Of a stretch of 64,000 bases of DNA, positions 52,222 through 61,007 are shown in pieces (the first letter of the stretch is position 1; each line of letters opens with the position of its first letter). Source of the stretch: Candidatus Neomarinimicrobiota bacterium (GTDB taxonomy: Bacteria > Fidelibacterota > SORT01); assembly GCA_022573815.1 (NCBI GenBank), contig JACZTG010000004.1, forward strand, positions 82,304 through 146,303, given 5' to 3'. The translations under genes were made by a program, and so were the position numbers. A model generated the notes under the pieces. That model did not search any database and was not told where the DNA came from. It saw nothing but the letters and a program-made list of their open reading frames with translations.

Positions 52222-53139
52222 CTAACCGTCACTTTCAATTATTCTCCTCTCAAAAGGAATATCCGGTTCGACGTGAGTTATAATATTCGCGGGCCTTTTT
52301 AATGTTTGCCTAACTATCTTTTCCACTTCTTCTGCAATCAAGTGTCCAGCGCTTACGCTCAAATCACTGCTCACTAATAAATGGACATCAATGAACAGCT
52401 CCCTTCCCACCTTTCTGGTTCGCAATTGATGCCATCCCTTAACGTCGGGATGTCCGTCTATTATAGATTGAATAGAACTTCGGATTTCTTTATTAACTGA
52501 TGTTTCCATCAGCTCCTTGCCAGTTTCGTACATAAACTTTGCTCCCACGATAAATATCATAAACCCGACAAACAGACCCGCAATATTATCACCCGGTAAA
52601 AATCCGTACATGGATGATGCGGCTCCAATTATTACCACTATTGAAGACATCGCATCGCTTCGATGATGCCAGGCGTTGGCATGCAAGGCTGTGCTGTCTA
52701 GCTCTATCGCAGTCTTAATTGTCCTCTGATAGATAAACTCTTTCGAGATAACCGATACTATCGCAATAAGTACTACGGGGATTCCGGGAGTCAAATATGA
52801 ATTTATCATTAGCGACTTACCTGCTTCTTTCGCAATACCGATGCCCACTCCAATTAAAACTACTGATAGCACCATTCCAGACAAAGTTTCGAATTTACCG
52901 TGGCCAAACGGGTGGCTTGAGTCTGCCGGCCTTGAACCGATGATAACTCCCCATAAAAGAACCAAATCAGTTGCTATATCGGAAAGAGTATGAAATGCAT
53001 CTGCTATCAGAGCAAACGAACCAAATATTATACCTCCGACAAACTTTGAAATCATCAGAAAAAAGTTTATAAATATTCCGAAGTAAGTTAAATTTTTTAT
53101 TCGTCCAACGATTGTATCAGTAGCCGTATCAGGTTTCAT
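52222..53139 (-). CDS. cation diffusion facilitator family transporter
   Basis: The 305-residue protein has about six membrane helices and the two HxxxD metal sites of CDF exporters: H50-D54 in ADAFHTLSDIATD and H160-D164 in NAWHHRSDAMSS. A cytoplasmic C-terminal domain (about 210-305) has the ferredoxin-like fold with RKVGRELFIDVHLLV. Members export Zn2+, Fe2+, Mn2+ or Cd2+ by H+ antiport; the H-D/H-D pattern leaves the metal open. It overlaps the upstream lipoprotein gene by four bases. Confidence 0.94.
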   Translation of the reverse strand: MKPDTATDTIVGRIKNLTYFGIFINFFLMISKFVGGIIFGSFALIADAFHTLSDIATDLVLLWGVIIGSRPADSSHPFGHGKFETLSGMVLSVVLIGVGIGIAKEAGKSLMINSYLTPGIPVVLIAIVSVISKEFIYQRTIKTAIELDSTALHANAWHHRSDAMSSIVVIIGAASSMYGFLPGDNIAGLFVGFMIFIVGAKFMYETGKELMETSVNKEIRSSIQSIIDGHPDVKGWHQLRTRKVGRELFIDVHLLVSSDLSVSAGHLIAEEVEKIVRQTLKRPANIITHVEPDIPFERRIIESDG

Positions 53140-53669
53140 TTTTTTTCTGTGGTAGTAATTATTAAACTGTCCATTTCAACAAATATAAAAGAGATACTGT
53201 CCACATTGGCAAATGTTTCTATTCCAACCAAATCAAACTTGAGTTCCCTTGTATTTGATATTTTCGGAGGATACCTGCTTCCGGTCCTGCGGTAGAGGGA
53301 ATACTTGCTCCCAAAGCGTTTAAACCAGTAATGGTCGCTTTTGACATTCAAACTCAGATTGACGCCGCTATGATTCATTATTTTTACGGATGCGTAACTT
53401 TGTCCGCCGATTTTCGAATTCCGTTTATCTACGGATATATAGATTCCATTTGCACCACCCCAATAATCCGACTTATGATATTCTTGTTCAAGTAATGGTT
53501 GAGGTGTATCATCTTTATTGTTAATATTACGAAGCCTTGAGAACTGTCCGCCACATCCTAATATCAATATAATTGATATGGTTAGTAAGGTAATACTTAT
53601 CAACCTTACATATGCTTTAGTGGTAAGTAATTTATAAGATTTCGGATTTATTTGTTTTAAATTGAACAC
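53136..53669 (-). CDS. putative lipoprotein of unknown function
   Basis: The 177-residue protein has a long charged N-terminus, then a hydrophobic helix LISITLLTISIILILGC whose cysteine (about 39) forms a lipobox. The mature part has strand-rich segments (GGQSYASVKIMNHSGVNLSL, FDLVGIETFANVDSISFIFV) consistent with a small beta-sandwich. The start codon is GTG and no internal Met precedes the signal helix. It ends in the ATGA overlap with the cation exporter, so a metal-related envelope role is possible. I do not recognise the family. Confidence 0.65.
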   Translation of the reverse strand: MFNLKQINPKSYKLLTTKAYVRLISITLLTISIILILGCGGQFSRLRNINNKDDTPQPLLEQEYHKSDYWGGANGIYISVDKRNSKIGGQSYASVKIMNHSGVNLSLNVKSDHYWFKRFGSKYSLYRRTGSRYPPKISNTRELKFDLVGIETFANVDSISFIFVEMDSLIITTTEKK

Positions 53670-53773
53670 TATTGAATCTTCCTTTCATATATCAATCAGG
53701 AAGTAAAATAATTATTTAACAGCAAATTGTAAAGTAAACTTCTTCAGCATAATATTTTACTAATTTAGATAAC

Positions 53774-54187
53774 TTAGGCTGAAATCTTGTTATCTGATAT
53801 CTCCTTTAAAGTGTATTGTTTCAAAACTCTTAGCAAATTATCTTGCGCCTGCTTCCATACATCACACATAGGACACGTATCTTGTATTTTGCATAAGCCG
53901 GGTCCTTTTAGACAAATATTTATAGCCGTCGGACCTTCAATAGCTTCATATATATCAAGGATTGTAATAAATTGCGGCTCTATTAGTAGCTTTACGCCTC
54001 CATATTTACCTCTTTTACTTTCTATGAAACCTGATTTATGTAGTATATGAATGAGCTTTCGCATAAACTTTTCGGGAACGTTTTCATGATCAGCAATTTC
54101 TTTTATGTTTGATAATTTCCCGGACTCTTGCTGCGCAAGGTATAACATACCTCTCATGGCATAATCCGCAGCCCTTGTTACTTGCAT
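53774..54187 (-). CDS. Rrf2-family Fe-S transcriptional regulator
   Basis: The 137-residue protein has the Rrf2 winged helix from the start (TRAADYAMRGMLYLA, NVPEKFMRKLIHILHKSGFI, SKRGKYGGVKL) and a cysteine cluster at 92, 99, 105 and 108 (CLKGPGLC and CPMC). Three such cysteines bind a [2Fe-2S] or [4Fe-4S] cluster in IscR, NsrR and RsrR. A GAGGGG site precedes the ATG. It is followed upstream by superoxide dismutase, aquaporin and peroxiredoxin genes, so an oxidative or nitrosative signal is plausible, but its targets are not shown by sequence. Confidence 0.92.
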   Translation of the reverse strand: MQVTRAADYAMRGMLYLAQQESGKLSNIKEIADHENVPEKFMRKLIHILHKSGFIESKRGKYGGVKLLIEPQFITILDIYEAIEGPTAINICLKGPGLCKIQDTCPMCDVWKQAQDNLLRVLKQYTLKEISDNKISA

Positions 54188-54551
54188 AAGTTACCCCTCT
54201 AATTTACTTATATATACTCAATGAACGTATTTTTCCTATAAACAAACAGCTCTACTTCCTTGAATGGGCAATTTATGTGCCAAAAAGGACTTATATTGTA
54301 ATGTTTGGATTATTATCAATAAAACCTATAGATACCGTTAGGTTAGGTGATATTCTTACAATTTATTATGTCAAACAATGTTCTCATAATTTTTCACATT
54401 TGGGAATCTTCGATGCTGGATTGTTAGAGCTGGGAAGAATGCGAAATCAATTATTCCGATTATCGCACTCAGAGATTTGAAAACGTAATCAAGCCTCATA
54501 AATACGGATAATATGAGGCTTGATAGTAGCTATTAAGTATTACTTAATCTT
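54188..54551. other. 364-bp gap between Rrf2 gene and superoxide dismutase gene
   Basis: The Rrf2 promoter should lie at the left of this stretch, where an AT-rich TATATA run occurs, but no clear -35 is present. A 67-codon GTG-start frame at 54277-54480 has no ribosome-binding site or recognisable features. An 11-bp inverted repeat lies at 54490-54522. Confidence 0.5.
54490..54522 (-). terminator. probable terminator hairpin of the superoxide dismutase gene
   Basis: CAAGCCTCATA and TATGAGGCTTG form a perfect 11-bp stem around an 11-base loop, about 30 bp after the sod stop. On the minus strand it is followed by ATTACGTTTTC, only a weak T-run, so termination is likely but not certain. Confidence 0.5.
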
Positions 54552-55145
54552 TTACTTTAGATCACTAAACCGTTCCTCGATGTTGCTCCAATTTATTACA
54601 TTAAAGAAAGCGTTTGTATAATCGGGACGTTTATTCTGGTATTTTAGATAATATGCATGCTCCCAGACATCAAGCACTAAAATAGGCGTAACGCCCCATT
54701 GAGTCAGGTTTTGATGCTTTTCAGCCTGCAATACTATTAATTTATTGTCGAACGGTCTATACGCCAGGATTCCCCAGCCGGAACCTTCCACCTGATTGGA
54801 TGCCGCGGTGAATTGTGACTTAAACTTATCAAATCCGCCGAAATCATTTTTGATAGCGTCCGCTAAGCCTCCACCGGCTTCTCCTCCTCCATCCGGACCC
54901 ATATTCGTCCAGAACAGCGTGTGAAGCAAATGACCGGCTCCGTGGAACGCTGATTCCCTTGACAGGTGTTTCGCAAGAGAAAAATCGCCGGATTCTCGCG
55001 CAGCAGCGAGTTTATCTTCCGCGCTGTTAAGGCCTGTAACGTAGCCATTATGGTGTATATCGTGGTGTAACCTCATTGTTTGCTCATCAATATGAGGTTC
55101 TAACGCATCGTATGCGTATGGTAGATCAGGCAATGTATGAGCCAT
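54552..55145 (-). CDS. Fe/Mn superoxide dismutase
   Basis: The 197-residue enzyme converts superoxide to hydrogen peroxide and oxygen. Visible family motifs are the N-terminal LPDLPYAYDALEPHID, HHDIHHNGYV with the first metal histidine, HLLHTLFWTNMGPDGGGE with the second, and DVWEHAYYLKYQNKRPDY with the last Asp and His ligands. No signal peptide is present, so it is cytoplasmic. Fe versus Mn is not decided. A strong AAAGGGG precedes the ATG. It follows the aquaporin gene by 53 bp. Confidence 0.96.
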   Translation of the reverse strand: MAHTLPDLPYAYDALEPHIDEQTMRLHHDIHHNGYVTGLNSAEDKLAAARESGDFSLAKHLSRESAFHGAGHLLHTLFWTNMGPDGGGEAGGGLADAIKNDFGGFDKFKSQFTAASNQVEGSGWGILAYRPFDNKLIVLQAEKHQNLTQWGVTPILVLDVWEHAYYLKYQNKRPDYTNAFFNVINWSNIEERFSDLK

Positions 55146-55198
55146 GATTCTTACCCCTTTCTGTCGTTTTGGTTATTTATTCTGTTGGTTATTCTAAT

Positions 55199-55888
55199 TT
55201 ACTGTTCTTCTTTCCCGGATAAAAATAGCTTACTGTAAACAAAAGCAGCAAGCGCTCCTCCGATAAGAGGCGCAATCCAATATGCCCATTGATAATCCCA
55301 TGTTCCGGTAATTAGAGCCGGACCAAAACTTCTGGCAGGATTAAGCGATGCTCCCGTGATAGTCCCGCCCACTAATGCACATGACGTTACAGTCAGACCG
55401 ATAACGAAATTTGCGATGCCCTTGAACTGAGATTTAGGATCAACTGCGACGGAGAAAATCACAAACACAAGCATAAAGGTCAATGCGATTTCAAATCCCA
55501 CTAACGTACCGGCGCTCACTCCTGAAGCCGGTAATGTTACTCCAAGATTTGATGCTGTTACAGAAGCATTAGGAGAAATGAGACTTAAAACAAATGACGC
55601 TCCTGTCGCCCCCAGCAATTGGGCCAGGATATAAGTTCCTGCTTCTTTTCCGCCGATATTCCCTGTGACAAACAAACCGAATGTAACTGCCGGATTAATA
55701 TGCCCTCCGGAAATTTTTGCCGTGGCGGCAACCATCATCGAAACGGCTAATCCAAATGCAAGCGCTACTCCTAATAACCCTACCGCTCCTCCGCTGAATA
55801 CGTCTGCGGCAATGGCTCCTGTACCGATAAATACAAGAAAAAACGTGCCGATAAATTCAGCAGCGAATTTTTGACCCACTGTTACCAT
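55199..55888 (-). CDS. MIP-family aquaporin (AqpZ-like)
   Basis: The 229-residue membrane protein has six helices and both NPA boxes: GGHINPAVTFG (N65) and GASLNPARSFGPAL (near 181) with the selectivity arginine. The second motif and length match water-type aquaporins (AqpZ) rather than glycerol facilitators, which carry a Asp after NPAR. GGAGGT lies six bases before the ATG. Its position between sod and a divergent peroxiredoxin suggests that it may also pass hydrogen peroxide; this is inference only. Confidence 0.94.
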   Translation of the reverse strand: MVTVGQKFAAEFIGTFFLVFIGTGAIAADVFSGGAVGLLGVALAFGLAVSMMVAATAKISGGHINPAVTFGLFVTGNIGGKEAGTYILAQLLGATGASFVLSLISPNASVTASNLGVTLPASGVSAGTLVGFEIALTFMLVFVIFSVAVDPKSQFKGIANFVIGLTVTSCALVGGTITGASLNPARSFGPALITGTWDYQWAYWIAPLIGGALAAFVYSKLFLSGKEEQ

Positions 55889-56013
55889 ACATTACCTCCA
55901 ATCATAGATGTATATTTAATTACCGAATATGAACACAATATTGCTATTTGAATGTTCTCAATAAGGTATGATTAAATCAAGAAGAATTTCTGATATTATT
56001 CCAAACTCAATTC

Positions 56014-56041
56014 TTGACCTTCGTTCATAATATTCTATATT
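56014..56041 (+). promoter_or_regulatory. promoter of the peroxiredoxin gene
   Basis: TTGACC at 56014-56019 and TATATT at 56036-56041 are spaced by 16 bases; transcription would begin near 56048, about 48 nt ahead of the ATG. Confidence 0.7.
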
Positions 56042-56095
56042 TAGACCGTTCCTAAATAAATATTAGAAATTAACAAAAATAAGATCGGAGAAATA

Positions 56096-56572
56096 ATGGC
56101 ATTAAGCAGTGGAGTTGAAGCACCGGATTTCACACTATCATCCACCGGGTCGGAAGAAGACGTTACATTAAGTTCATTCAAAGGCAAATCAAACGTATTA
56201 CTCCTGTTCCATCCGTTGGCTTTTTCAGGCGTTTGTACGGACGAATTTTGCGCCATACGGGATACATTTTACGAACAATTTAAAAATCTTAACGCGGAAG
56301 TATTTGGTATTAGCGTTGATTCTACGTTTTCACAAAAAGCGTGGTCGGATGCAAATAACTATCCGATTTCGTTTCTTGCAGATTTTAATAAGAGTGTAAC
56401 TACAGATTACGAAATTCTTGATAACGATTTTTTCGGCATGGTGGGCGTAGCCAAACGTTCCGCTTTTTTGATTGATAAGGAAGGGATAATTCGATACGCT
56501 ACGTCATCAGACGATCCGACAGTTGTACCTGATTTTGAGCTGATAAAATCGGAATTGGAAAAACTTAGTTGA
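56096..56572 (+). CDS. peroxiredoxin (AhpE/TSA type)
   Basis: The 158-residue protein has the Prx fold and active-site segment FHPLAFSGVCTDEFC with peroxidatic C47 and a nearby C52. The motif and length resemble AhpE or alkyl-hydroperoxide-type one- or two-cysteine peroxiredoxins that reduce H2O2 and organic peroxides. No signal peptide. It is divergent from the aquaporin and sod genes and has its own promoter, with CGGAG upstream of the ATG. The stop codon lies inside a hairpin shared with the convergent protease gene. Confidence 0.94.
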   Translation: MALSSGVEAPDFTLSSTGSEEDVTLSSFKGKSNVLLLFHPLAFSGVCTDEFCAIRDTFYEQFKNLNAEVFGISVDSTFSQKAWSDANNYPISFLADFNKSVTTDYEILDNDFFGMVGVAKRSAFLIDKEGIIRYATSSDDPTVVPDFELIKSELEKLS

Positions 56573-56598
56573 TTTAATATTCTTATTATTTAATCAAC
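56568..56598. terminator. bidirectional terminator hairpin overlapping both stop codons
   Basis: GTTGATT and AATCAAC pair over 7 bp, then a T-T mismatch and 4 more pairs, with a 7-base loop. A T-run follows on each side: TTTTTTT at 56603 for the plus transcript and TTTTT for the minus. The stem includes the peroxiredoxin TGA, and the hairpin contains the protease TAA. Confidence 0.6.
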
Positions 56599-58781
56599 GT
56601 CAATTTTTTTACAACTGTTTCTCCTTCGAGATCGAGGCGCAGAAAATATAATCCTGTGGATTGGACATGTCCTGAATTGTTTTTACCGTTCCATAACAGT
56701 TGATGTTCTTTTCCGGGTGATTTAACGCCGATGTCGGTCCAGGTGCGAACTGTTCTGCCTAAAACATCATAGAGGTATATTTTCACGTTTGCCTCTCTTG
56801 ATACCGTATATGGGATGGCAATCGCTCCATTGGAATAGATGAAATTCAACCAATCGTCTCCTCGAATCGCCGTTTGGAAGAACTGTGACTTATCTACTTC
56901 AATAATTTGTTTCACGAGCAATCGAATCATCCAATTCCCATTAAGAGTTTGGTCATCAGTTGTTCGAAAATTGGATAGAGGACGGAAAAATCCACTACTG
57001 TCTTCTCGAAATGCGTTACCGCTTCCGTCTGTATCAGAATCGTACCCTATGATCAGCGAATCCCCGGATAGAACAATCGCAATTGGACCTGTTACGGTCA
57101 GATCATTTGAGCCGAAAAATACTTCAGTCCAGCCATTCACGGCAGGAATTATATTTGTTTTTTCAAATATAGATGCCGCATTCACGTTATCTTCTCTCAC
57201 CTGAAGCGATATTGGCTCATCAACTCCCATAAATATTTTCGCCGACAATAGCGAGGTGGTGGATGATATTCCACTAAATAACGTAGCGATTGACGAGTTT
57301 CCTGAATCTATGAAAAAGTTTAATTGGCCGTCATCATGAGAAAGTTCGACAGTTTCAAAACCCCCGAATCCCGAAGCCGAATAAAAATAATTTGCTGAAT
57401 CGAGTTCATCAGATAAATATGATATTACCAAAAAAGAACGGTTGAATTCGGTTCCGAAACCTGTTACTTCAATTTCACCCTCGCCGTTAGCATTTATCAC
57501 AATTTCGTTTACGACCGGTGTGTTCTTGATTGAGACTACCGACGCCTTCATACTGGAGGGTATTTTTAGGCTTGTGAATATACCCAACTCTTCACCCCCT
57601 GCAAATTCATGATAAACCGAAGCGTACGAATGAACGGTCTCTCCCATTCCGGTAACTGGCAACGTGAAATATTGATTCTTAGGAATCGGAGCAGGAATAT
57701 CAATATCGGGATATCCGAATTCTCCATCCTTAATTGAAATGTCATCAATGAGATTAGCTATAGTCCATTCGTATATGTAATCTGAAAATGATTTGCCCGG
57801 CAGGAAAGTCGAGATTACATTTTCAGCGGATAATTTTCCGTTACTGTCATCCTGTACAAGCATTTTTATTGCGTCCAGCCCAAGTCTCATGGCAGTGTAT
57901 GTGACCCACAATCCTACTCTTGAATAATCCTGAATCAAATTATCCCAGGTTAAAAGGCCTCGATTGGTCTGAGATAAAAACCTCCCGAACCCTCTACCTG
58001 AATATCCCGTCAATAGAGTAGCATATTCCGAAAGTCCCTCGTTTAACCAGGGATCCTCATTAGTGTCATAATTATAATTTATCAAATGCTGAAGCTCATG
58101 AGCGGCGGTAGATAAGATTAAACTGCTGCCGAGTTTTCCGGGGTTGGAATCAATATAAAGCAGATCGCCGAAATTGCCGGAAGCCTGAAGATGAGACGGT
58201 ATCAATTGATCCGCTTGATCAAAATAGCCCGCAACGAAAGCGGGATTTGATGCTGCATCATAATCATCATTAATATCCAATATAAGAATTATCACTTTTC
58301 CGTTTCCATCAATATCAGGCGGCGATCCCAGATATTGTATTTCAATAGCAAGAATGCCTTGATTAGGGTTTATGGAAGCTGATGGAGTTTCATTCTCAAA
58401 TGAATTAACTAATTTATCTATATCGCTTTGGAAAACGTTAATGTTCCATTCAGTTGTATCAACCCACACTTCAACAAGATTTGATTCTGCCACGAGCAAG
58501 GCATCAATTGAAACGAACCCAGACTCTCCTAAGACATTTTCCCTTGTGAAAAATTTTCTTATAGCTCCGATCTTATTTAAACCGAGTATTCCGCCGTGTA
58601 GAGTCATCTCTGCGAAATTTTCTCGTGAAAACCCCTTTGGAAGAAGCGGAACAGCACATACGCCATTCCCGTGAATCGTTTTCAAATCACCGCCATACAG
58701 CTTTTCTGGGTTGGAATGATGCAAAAAAATAAACAGAGCGGATGTGAATAGTAAATTTTTAATTAGACGGAAATAATTCAA
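56586..58781 (-). CDS. T9SS-secreted HExxH metalloprotease-like protein
   Basis: This 731-residue protein has a signal peptide, a zinc-protease motif AAHELQHLINYN (HExxH, near 232) followed by the third-ligand-type segment WLNEGLSEYATLL, a beta-rich middle, and a T9SS type A tag at the C-terminus (VKIYLYDVLGRTVRTW, STGLYFLRLDLEG, VVKKLTLIK). The order resembles large secreted metallopeptidases of the gluzincin clan. The start is TTG and the gap to gpsA is 24 bp. Substrate is unknown. It is the last gene of a run with acyl-CoA synthetase, purM, barrel and gpsA. Confidence 0.82.
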   Translation of the reverse strand: MNYFRLIKNLLFTSALFIFLHHSNPEKLYGGDLKTIHGNGVCAVPLLPKGFSRENFAEMTLHGGILGLNKIGAIRKFFTRENVLGESGFVSIDALLVAESNLVEVWVDTTEWNINVFQSDIDKLVNSFENETPSASINPNQGILAIEIQYLGSPPDIDGNGKVIILILDINDDYDAASNPAFVAGYFDQADQLIPSHLQASGNFGDLLYIDSNPGKLGSSLILSTAAHELQHLINYNYDTNEDPWLNEGLSEYATLLTGYSGRGFGRFLSQTNRGLLTWDNLIQDYSRVGLWVTYTAMRLGLDAIKMLVQDDSNGKLSAENVISTFLPGKSFSDYIYEWTIANLIDDISIKDGEFGYPDIDIPAPIPKNQYFTLPVTGMGETVHSYASVYHEFAGGEELGIFTSLKIPSSMKASVVSIKNTPVVNEIVINANGEGEIEVTGFGTEFNRSFLVISYLSDELDSANYFYSASGFGGFETVELSHDDGQLNFFIDSGNSSIATLFSGISSTTSLLSAKIFMGVDEPISLQVREDNVNAASIFEKTNIIPAVNGWTEVFFGSNDLTVTGPIAIVLSGDSLIIGYDSDTDGSGNAFREDSSGFFRPLSNFRTTDDQTLNGNWMIRLLVKQIIEVDKSQFFQTAIRGDDWLNFIYSNGAIAIPYTVSREANVKIYLYDVLGRTVRTWTDIGVKSPGKEHQLLWNGKNNSGHVQSTGLYFLRLDLEGETVVKKLTLIK

Positions 58782-58805
58782 ATCGGGTTAGAATAGCTTC
58801 GGAAA

Positions 58806-59822
58806 TCAGCTGTTTGGCAGCTCTGATTTAAGATCTCGGGTCATTAAATCCCGGACAGCTTTCTCAGGGCTCTTGTTCTCAAACAGGACTTTATATACCT
58901 GTTCTGATATAGGCATTTCAATATTGTATTCAAGCGAAAGTTCTCTGATTATCTTTGTTGTATTGACACCTTCTGCCACCATACTCATACTTTCTAATAC
59001 TTCCTCCAACGGTTTTCCTTTTCCAACTTCCTCCCCCACATGCCTGTTCCGCGAATGTCGGCTCAAGCAGGTAACTATCATATCGCCCATTCCGGCTAAA
59101 CCTCTAAAAGTTTCTTCTTTAGCTCCCATAGCAACACCTAATCTTGAAATTTCTACAAGCGCTCTTGTCATCAGCGCGGCTTTTGTGTTATCACCGAAAC
59201 CAGCGCCGTCAACTATTCCCGCTGCAATTGCGATTGTATTCTTGAAAGAGCCTCCATACTCTAACCCCTCAACATCATCACCTGCGTAAACCCTCAGGTA
59301 TGAAGATGAAAATGTTTCCTGCACAAGCTCTGATGTGCTGTTTGAAGTTGAAGCCGCCACTATCGCCGTAGGAATATCTCTGCTAACCTCTTCGGCATGG
59401 CTTGGCCCTGATAATACGCATATAAGGTCATTGCTTCCTTGATTCAGTTCCTCGGCTAATACTGTGCTCATCGTTTTATGTGTTTCAAGTTCTAAACCTT
59501 TTGCAACAGAAACAACAGCCTTTATATCTTTCCAGTTTTCCACTGCCCTGTTGACTTTTTCCGCAGTCATTCGGACTACCTGTGAAGGGACCGCAAAAAT
59601 AATCATTTCCGCTCCGGAAATAGACGATTTAATATCGTTTTCTATCCGCAGATCGTCCGGTAGTTTGATACCCGGTAAAAATATCTTGTTTTCTCTTTCT
59701 TTTTTGAGGAGTTCGACCTGCGCATTATCAAATTCCCATACAGTTACATTATGATTATTTTTATATAAATGAATGGCGAGAGTCATTCCCCAGCTTCCCG
59801 CTCCTAATACCGAAATATTCAT
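58806..59822 (-). CDS. gpsA: NAD(P)-dependent glycerol-3-phosphate dehydrogenase
   Basis: The 338-residue enzyme reduces dihydroxyacetone phosphate to sn-glycerol-3-phosphate for phospholipids. It has the Rossmann start ISVLGAGSWGMTLAIHL, the LSGPSHAEEVSRDIPTAIV segment, the catalytic lysine in GGSFKNTIAIAAGI, and the C-terminal GLAGMGDMIVTCLSRHSRN. Length is normal. It begins 3 bp after the barrel gene and precedes the T9SS protease gene. Confidence 0.97.
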   Translation of the reverse strand: MNISVLGAGSWGMTLAIHLYKNNHNVTVWEFDNAQVELLKKERENKIFLPGIKLPDDLRIENDIKSSISGAEMIIFAVPSQVVRMTAEKVNRAVENWKDIKAVVSVAKGLELETHKTMSTVLAEELNQGSNDLICVLSGPSHAEEVSRDIPTAIVAASTSNSTSELVQETFSSSYLRVYAGDDVEGLEYGGSFKNTIAIAAGIVDGAGFGDNTKAALMTRALVEISRLGVAMGAKEETFRGLAGMGDMIVTCLSRHSRNRHVGEEVGKGKPLEEVLESMSMVAEGVNTTKIIRELSLEYNIEMPISEQVYKVLFENKSPEKAVRDLMTRDLKSELPNS

Positions 59823-59825
59823 ACT

Positions 59826-61007
59826 CTATAGCCGCTGAAGAAGTCTGACAGTGATTTTAAAGCCATCTCCGCCGTCCAACCGTTTAGCAACGTTTAATCT
59901 AATCAAGTCTCTCCCAAATGAATAACCTATTCCAATATTTGATTTAACGTCACCAATGTCAAATGAGGATGAACTGTTTTTCGGACTATTCCCAAGATTC
60001 GTCCATCCGGCATCAAAAAAAGCAATAAGGGACATTGTCGAGTAAAACGGTAATGAAGTTAAAGGAAGTTTTCTTATTAATGTCCGGTTGAACAGGTAAT
60101 CAATATTTATCATCCCAACCCTGTTACCGGTAAATTCTTTATGCCCATACCCACGAAGCGTTCCTATACCTCCCAGGTCGTATAGAAATTGTTCTCCTGC
60201 ATTCTTGTCCCGCACTCCGAGAAAACCTCTAATAACCAACATCTGAGGCCCGAAGGTCCTCTTATATTTTTTCATTCCTATCCGGTAGCCGTTGTATTCG
60301 AAATCTCCTCCGAACTGGTCACCTGATTTTTCAATTCCCACACTCACCACAAAATTATCCGTGAGCATAAATTGGTTTATGCGTGAATCATATGTATAAC
60401 CGAGTAACAATTTTCGTTCTTCCCCTACTAAAACGATTGGATTTTTGGTAAAATGTTTATCAATCCCTAATATATCAGAAAAACTAAAAACGTCATGACT
60501 TCGGAGATTTTTATAATTAATCAGATGGAAATTTGCAGATACTTCATGATTTCTGGACATCCTGTATACAACATTTGAGGTAATGCCTCTGCTTATGTAA
60601 TAATTATGAAAATCTTCTTTGGCAAAGAGCGCCGCCAACGAATTTTCCGTTCTTCCAATTATATTGAGATCATTGGTTCCTACATCGCGAAAATAAAAGA
60701 CGCCTCCTTCCACACCAATGGAACTCGGTACTTGATATTTCATTCCGATGCTGTAAGTCCCAATGTCACTTGTAAAACCATATCCGGTTGATAATTCTGT
60801 CCTTATCTTCCCATCTTTAAGATTAAACAGATTATATTTTGATCCAATATGCCAGCCTTCTACCCGATTATATCTGAAACTGTTTTTAGTTGAAACAATC
60901 CTGCTTACCTGAGAATAAAGAGATTCGTATGATACGAATATAATGGTCACTGCGAATAATAATTTTAATATAATCTTGTTTCTCCGATATCTATTTCTAT
61001 TTTTCAC
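59826..61007 (-). CDS. Omp85/BamA-like outer-membrane barrel protein
   Basis: The 393-residue protein has a basic start and signal peptide (LLFAVTIIFVSYESLYSQ), then continuous amphipathic strands. The motif LGGIGTLRGYGHKEFTGNRV near 285-305 matches the conserved VRGY/F loop of Omp85 barrels, and the sequence ends ..FKITVRLLQRL. There are no POTRA domains, so it is a short barrel-only form like some DUF5686 or patatin-associated barrels. The start is GTG overlapping the purM stop (GTGA). Substrate and partner are unknown. Confidence 0.82.
   Translation of the reverse strand: MKNRNRYRRNKIILKLLFAVTIIFVSYESLYSQVSRIVSTKNSFRYNRVEGWHIGSKYNLFNLKDGKIRTELSTGYGFTSDIGTYSIGMKYQVPSSIGVEGGVFYFRDVGTNDLNIIGRTENSLAALFAKEDFHNYYISRGITSNVVYRMSRNHEVSANFHLINYKNLRSHDVFSFSDILGIDKHFTKNPIVLVGEERKLLLGYTYDSRINQFMLTDNFVVSVGIEKSGDQFGGDFEYNGYRIGMKKYKRTFGPQMLVIRGFLGVRDKNAGEQFLYDLGGIGTLRGYGHKEFTGNRVGMINIDYLFNRTLIRKLPLTSLPFYSTMSLIAFFDAGWTNLGNSPKNSSSSFDIGDVKSNIGIGYSFGRDLIRLNVAKRLDGGDGFKITVRLLQRL

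Noticed and set aside
54277..54480. 67-codon frame with GTG start in the Rrf2-sod gap
   Set aside because: No ribosome-binding site, no recognisable domain, and in-frame length is within chance for AT-rich intergenic DNA.
55948..55961. TTGA-N6-TCAA in the aquaporin-peroxiredoxin gap
   Set aside because: Spacer is 6 rather than 4 bases, so it is not a proper Fnr/Crp site.
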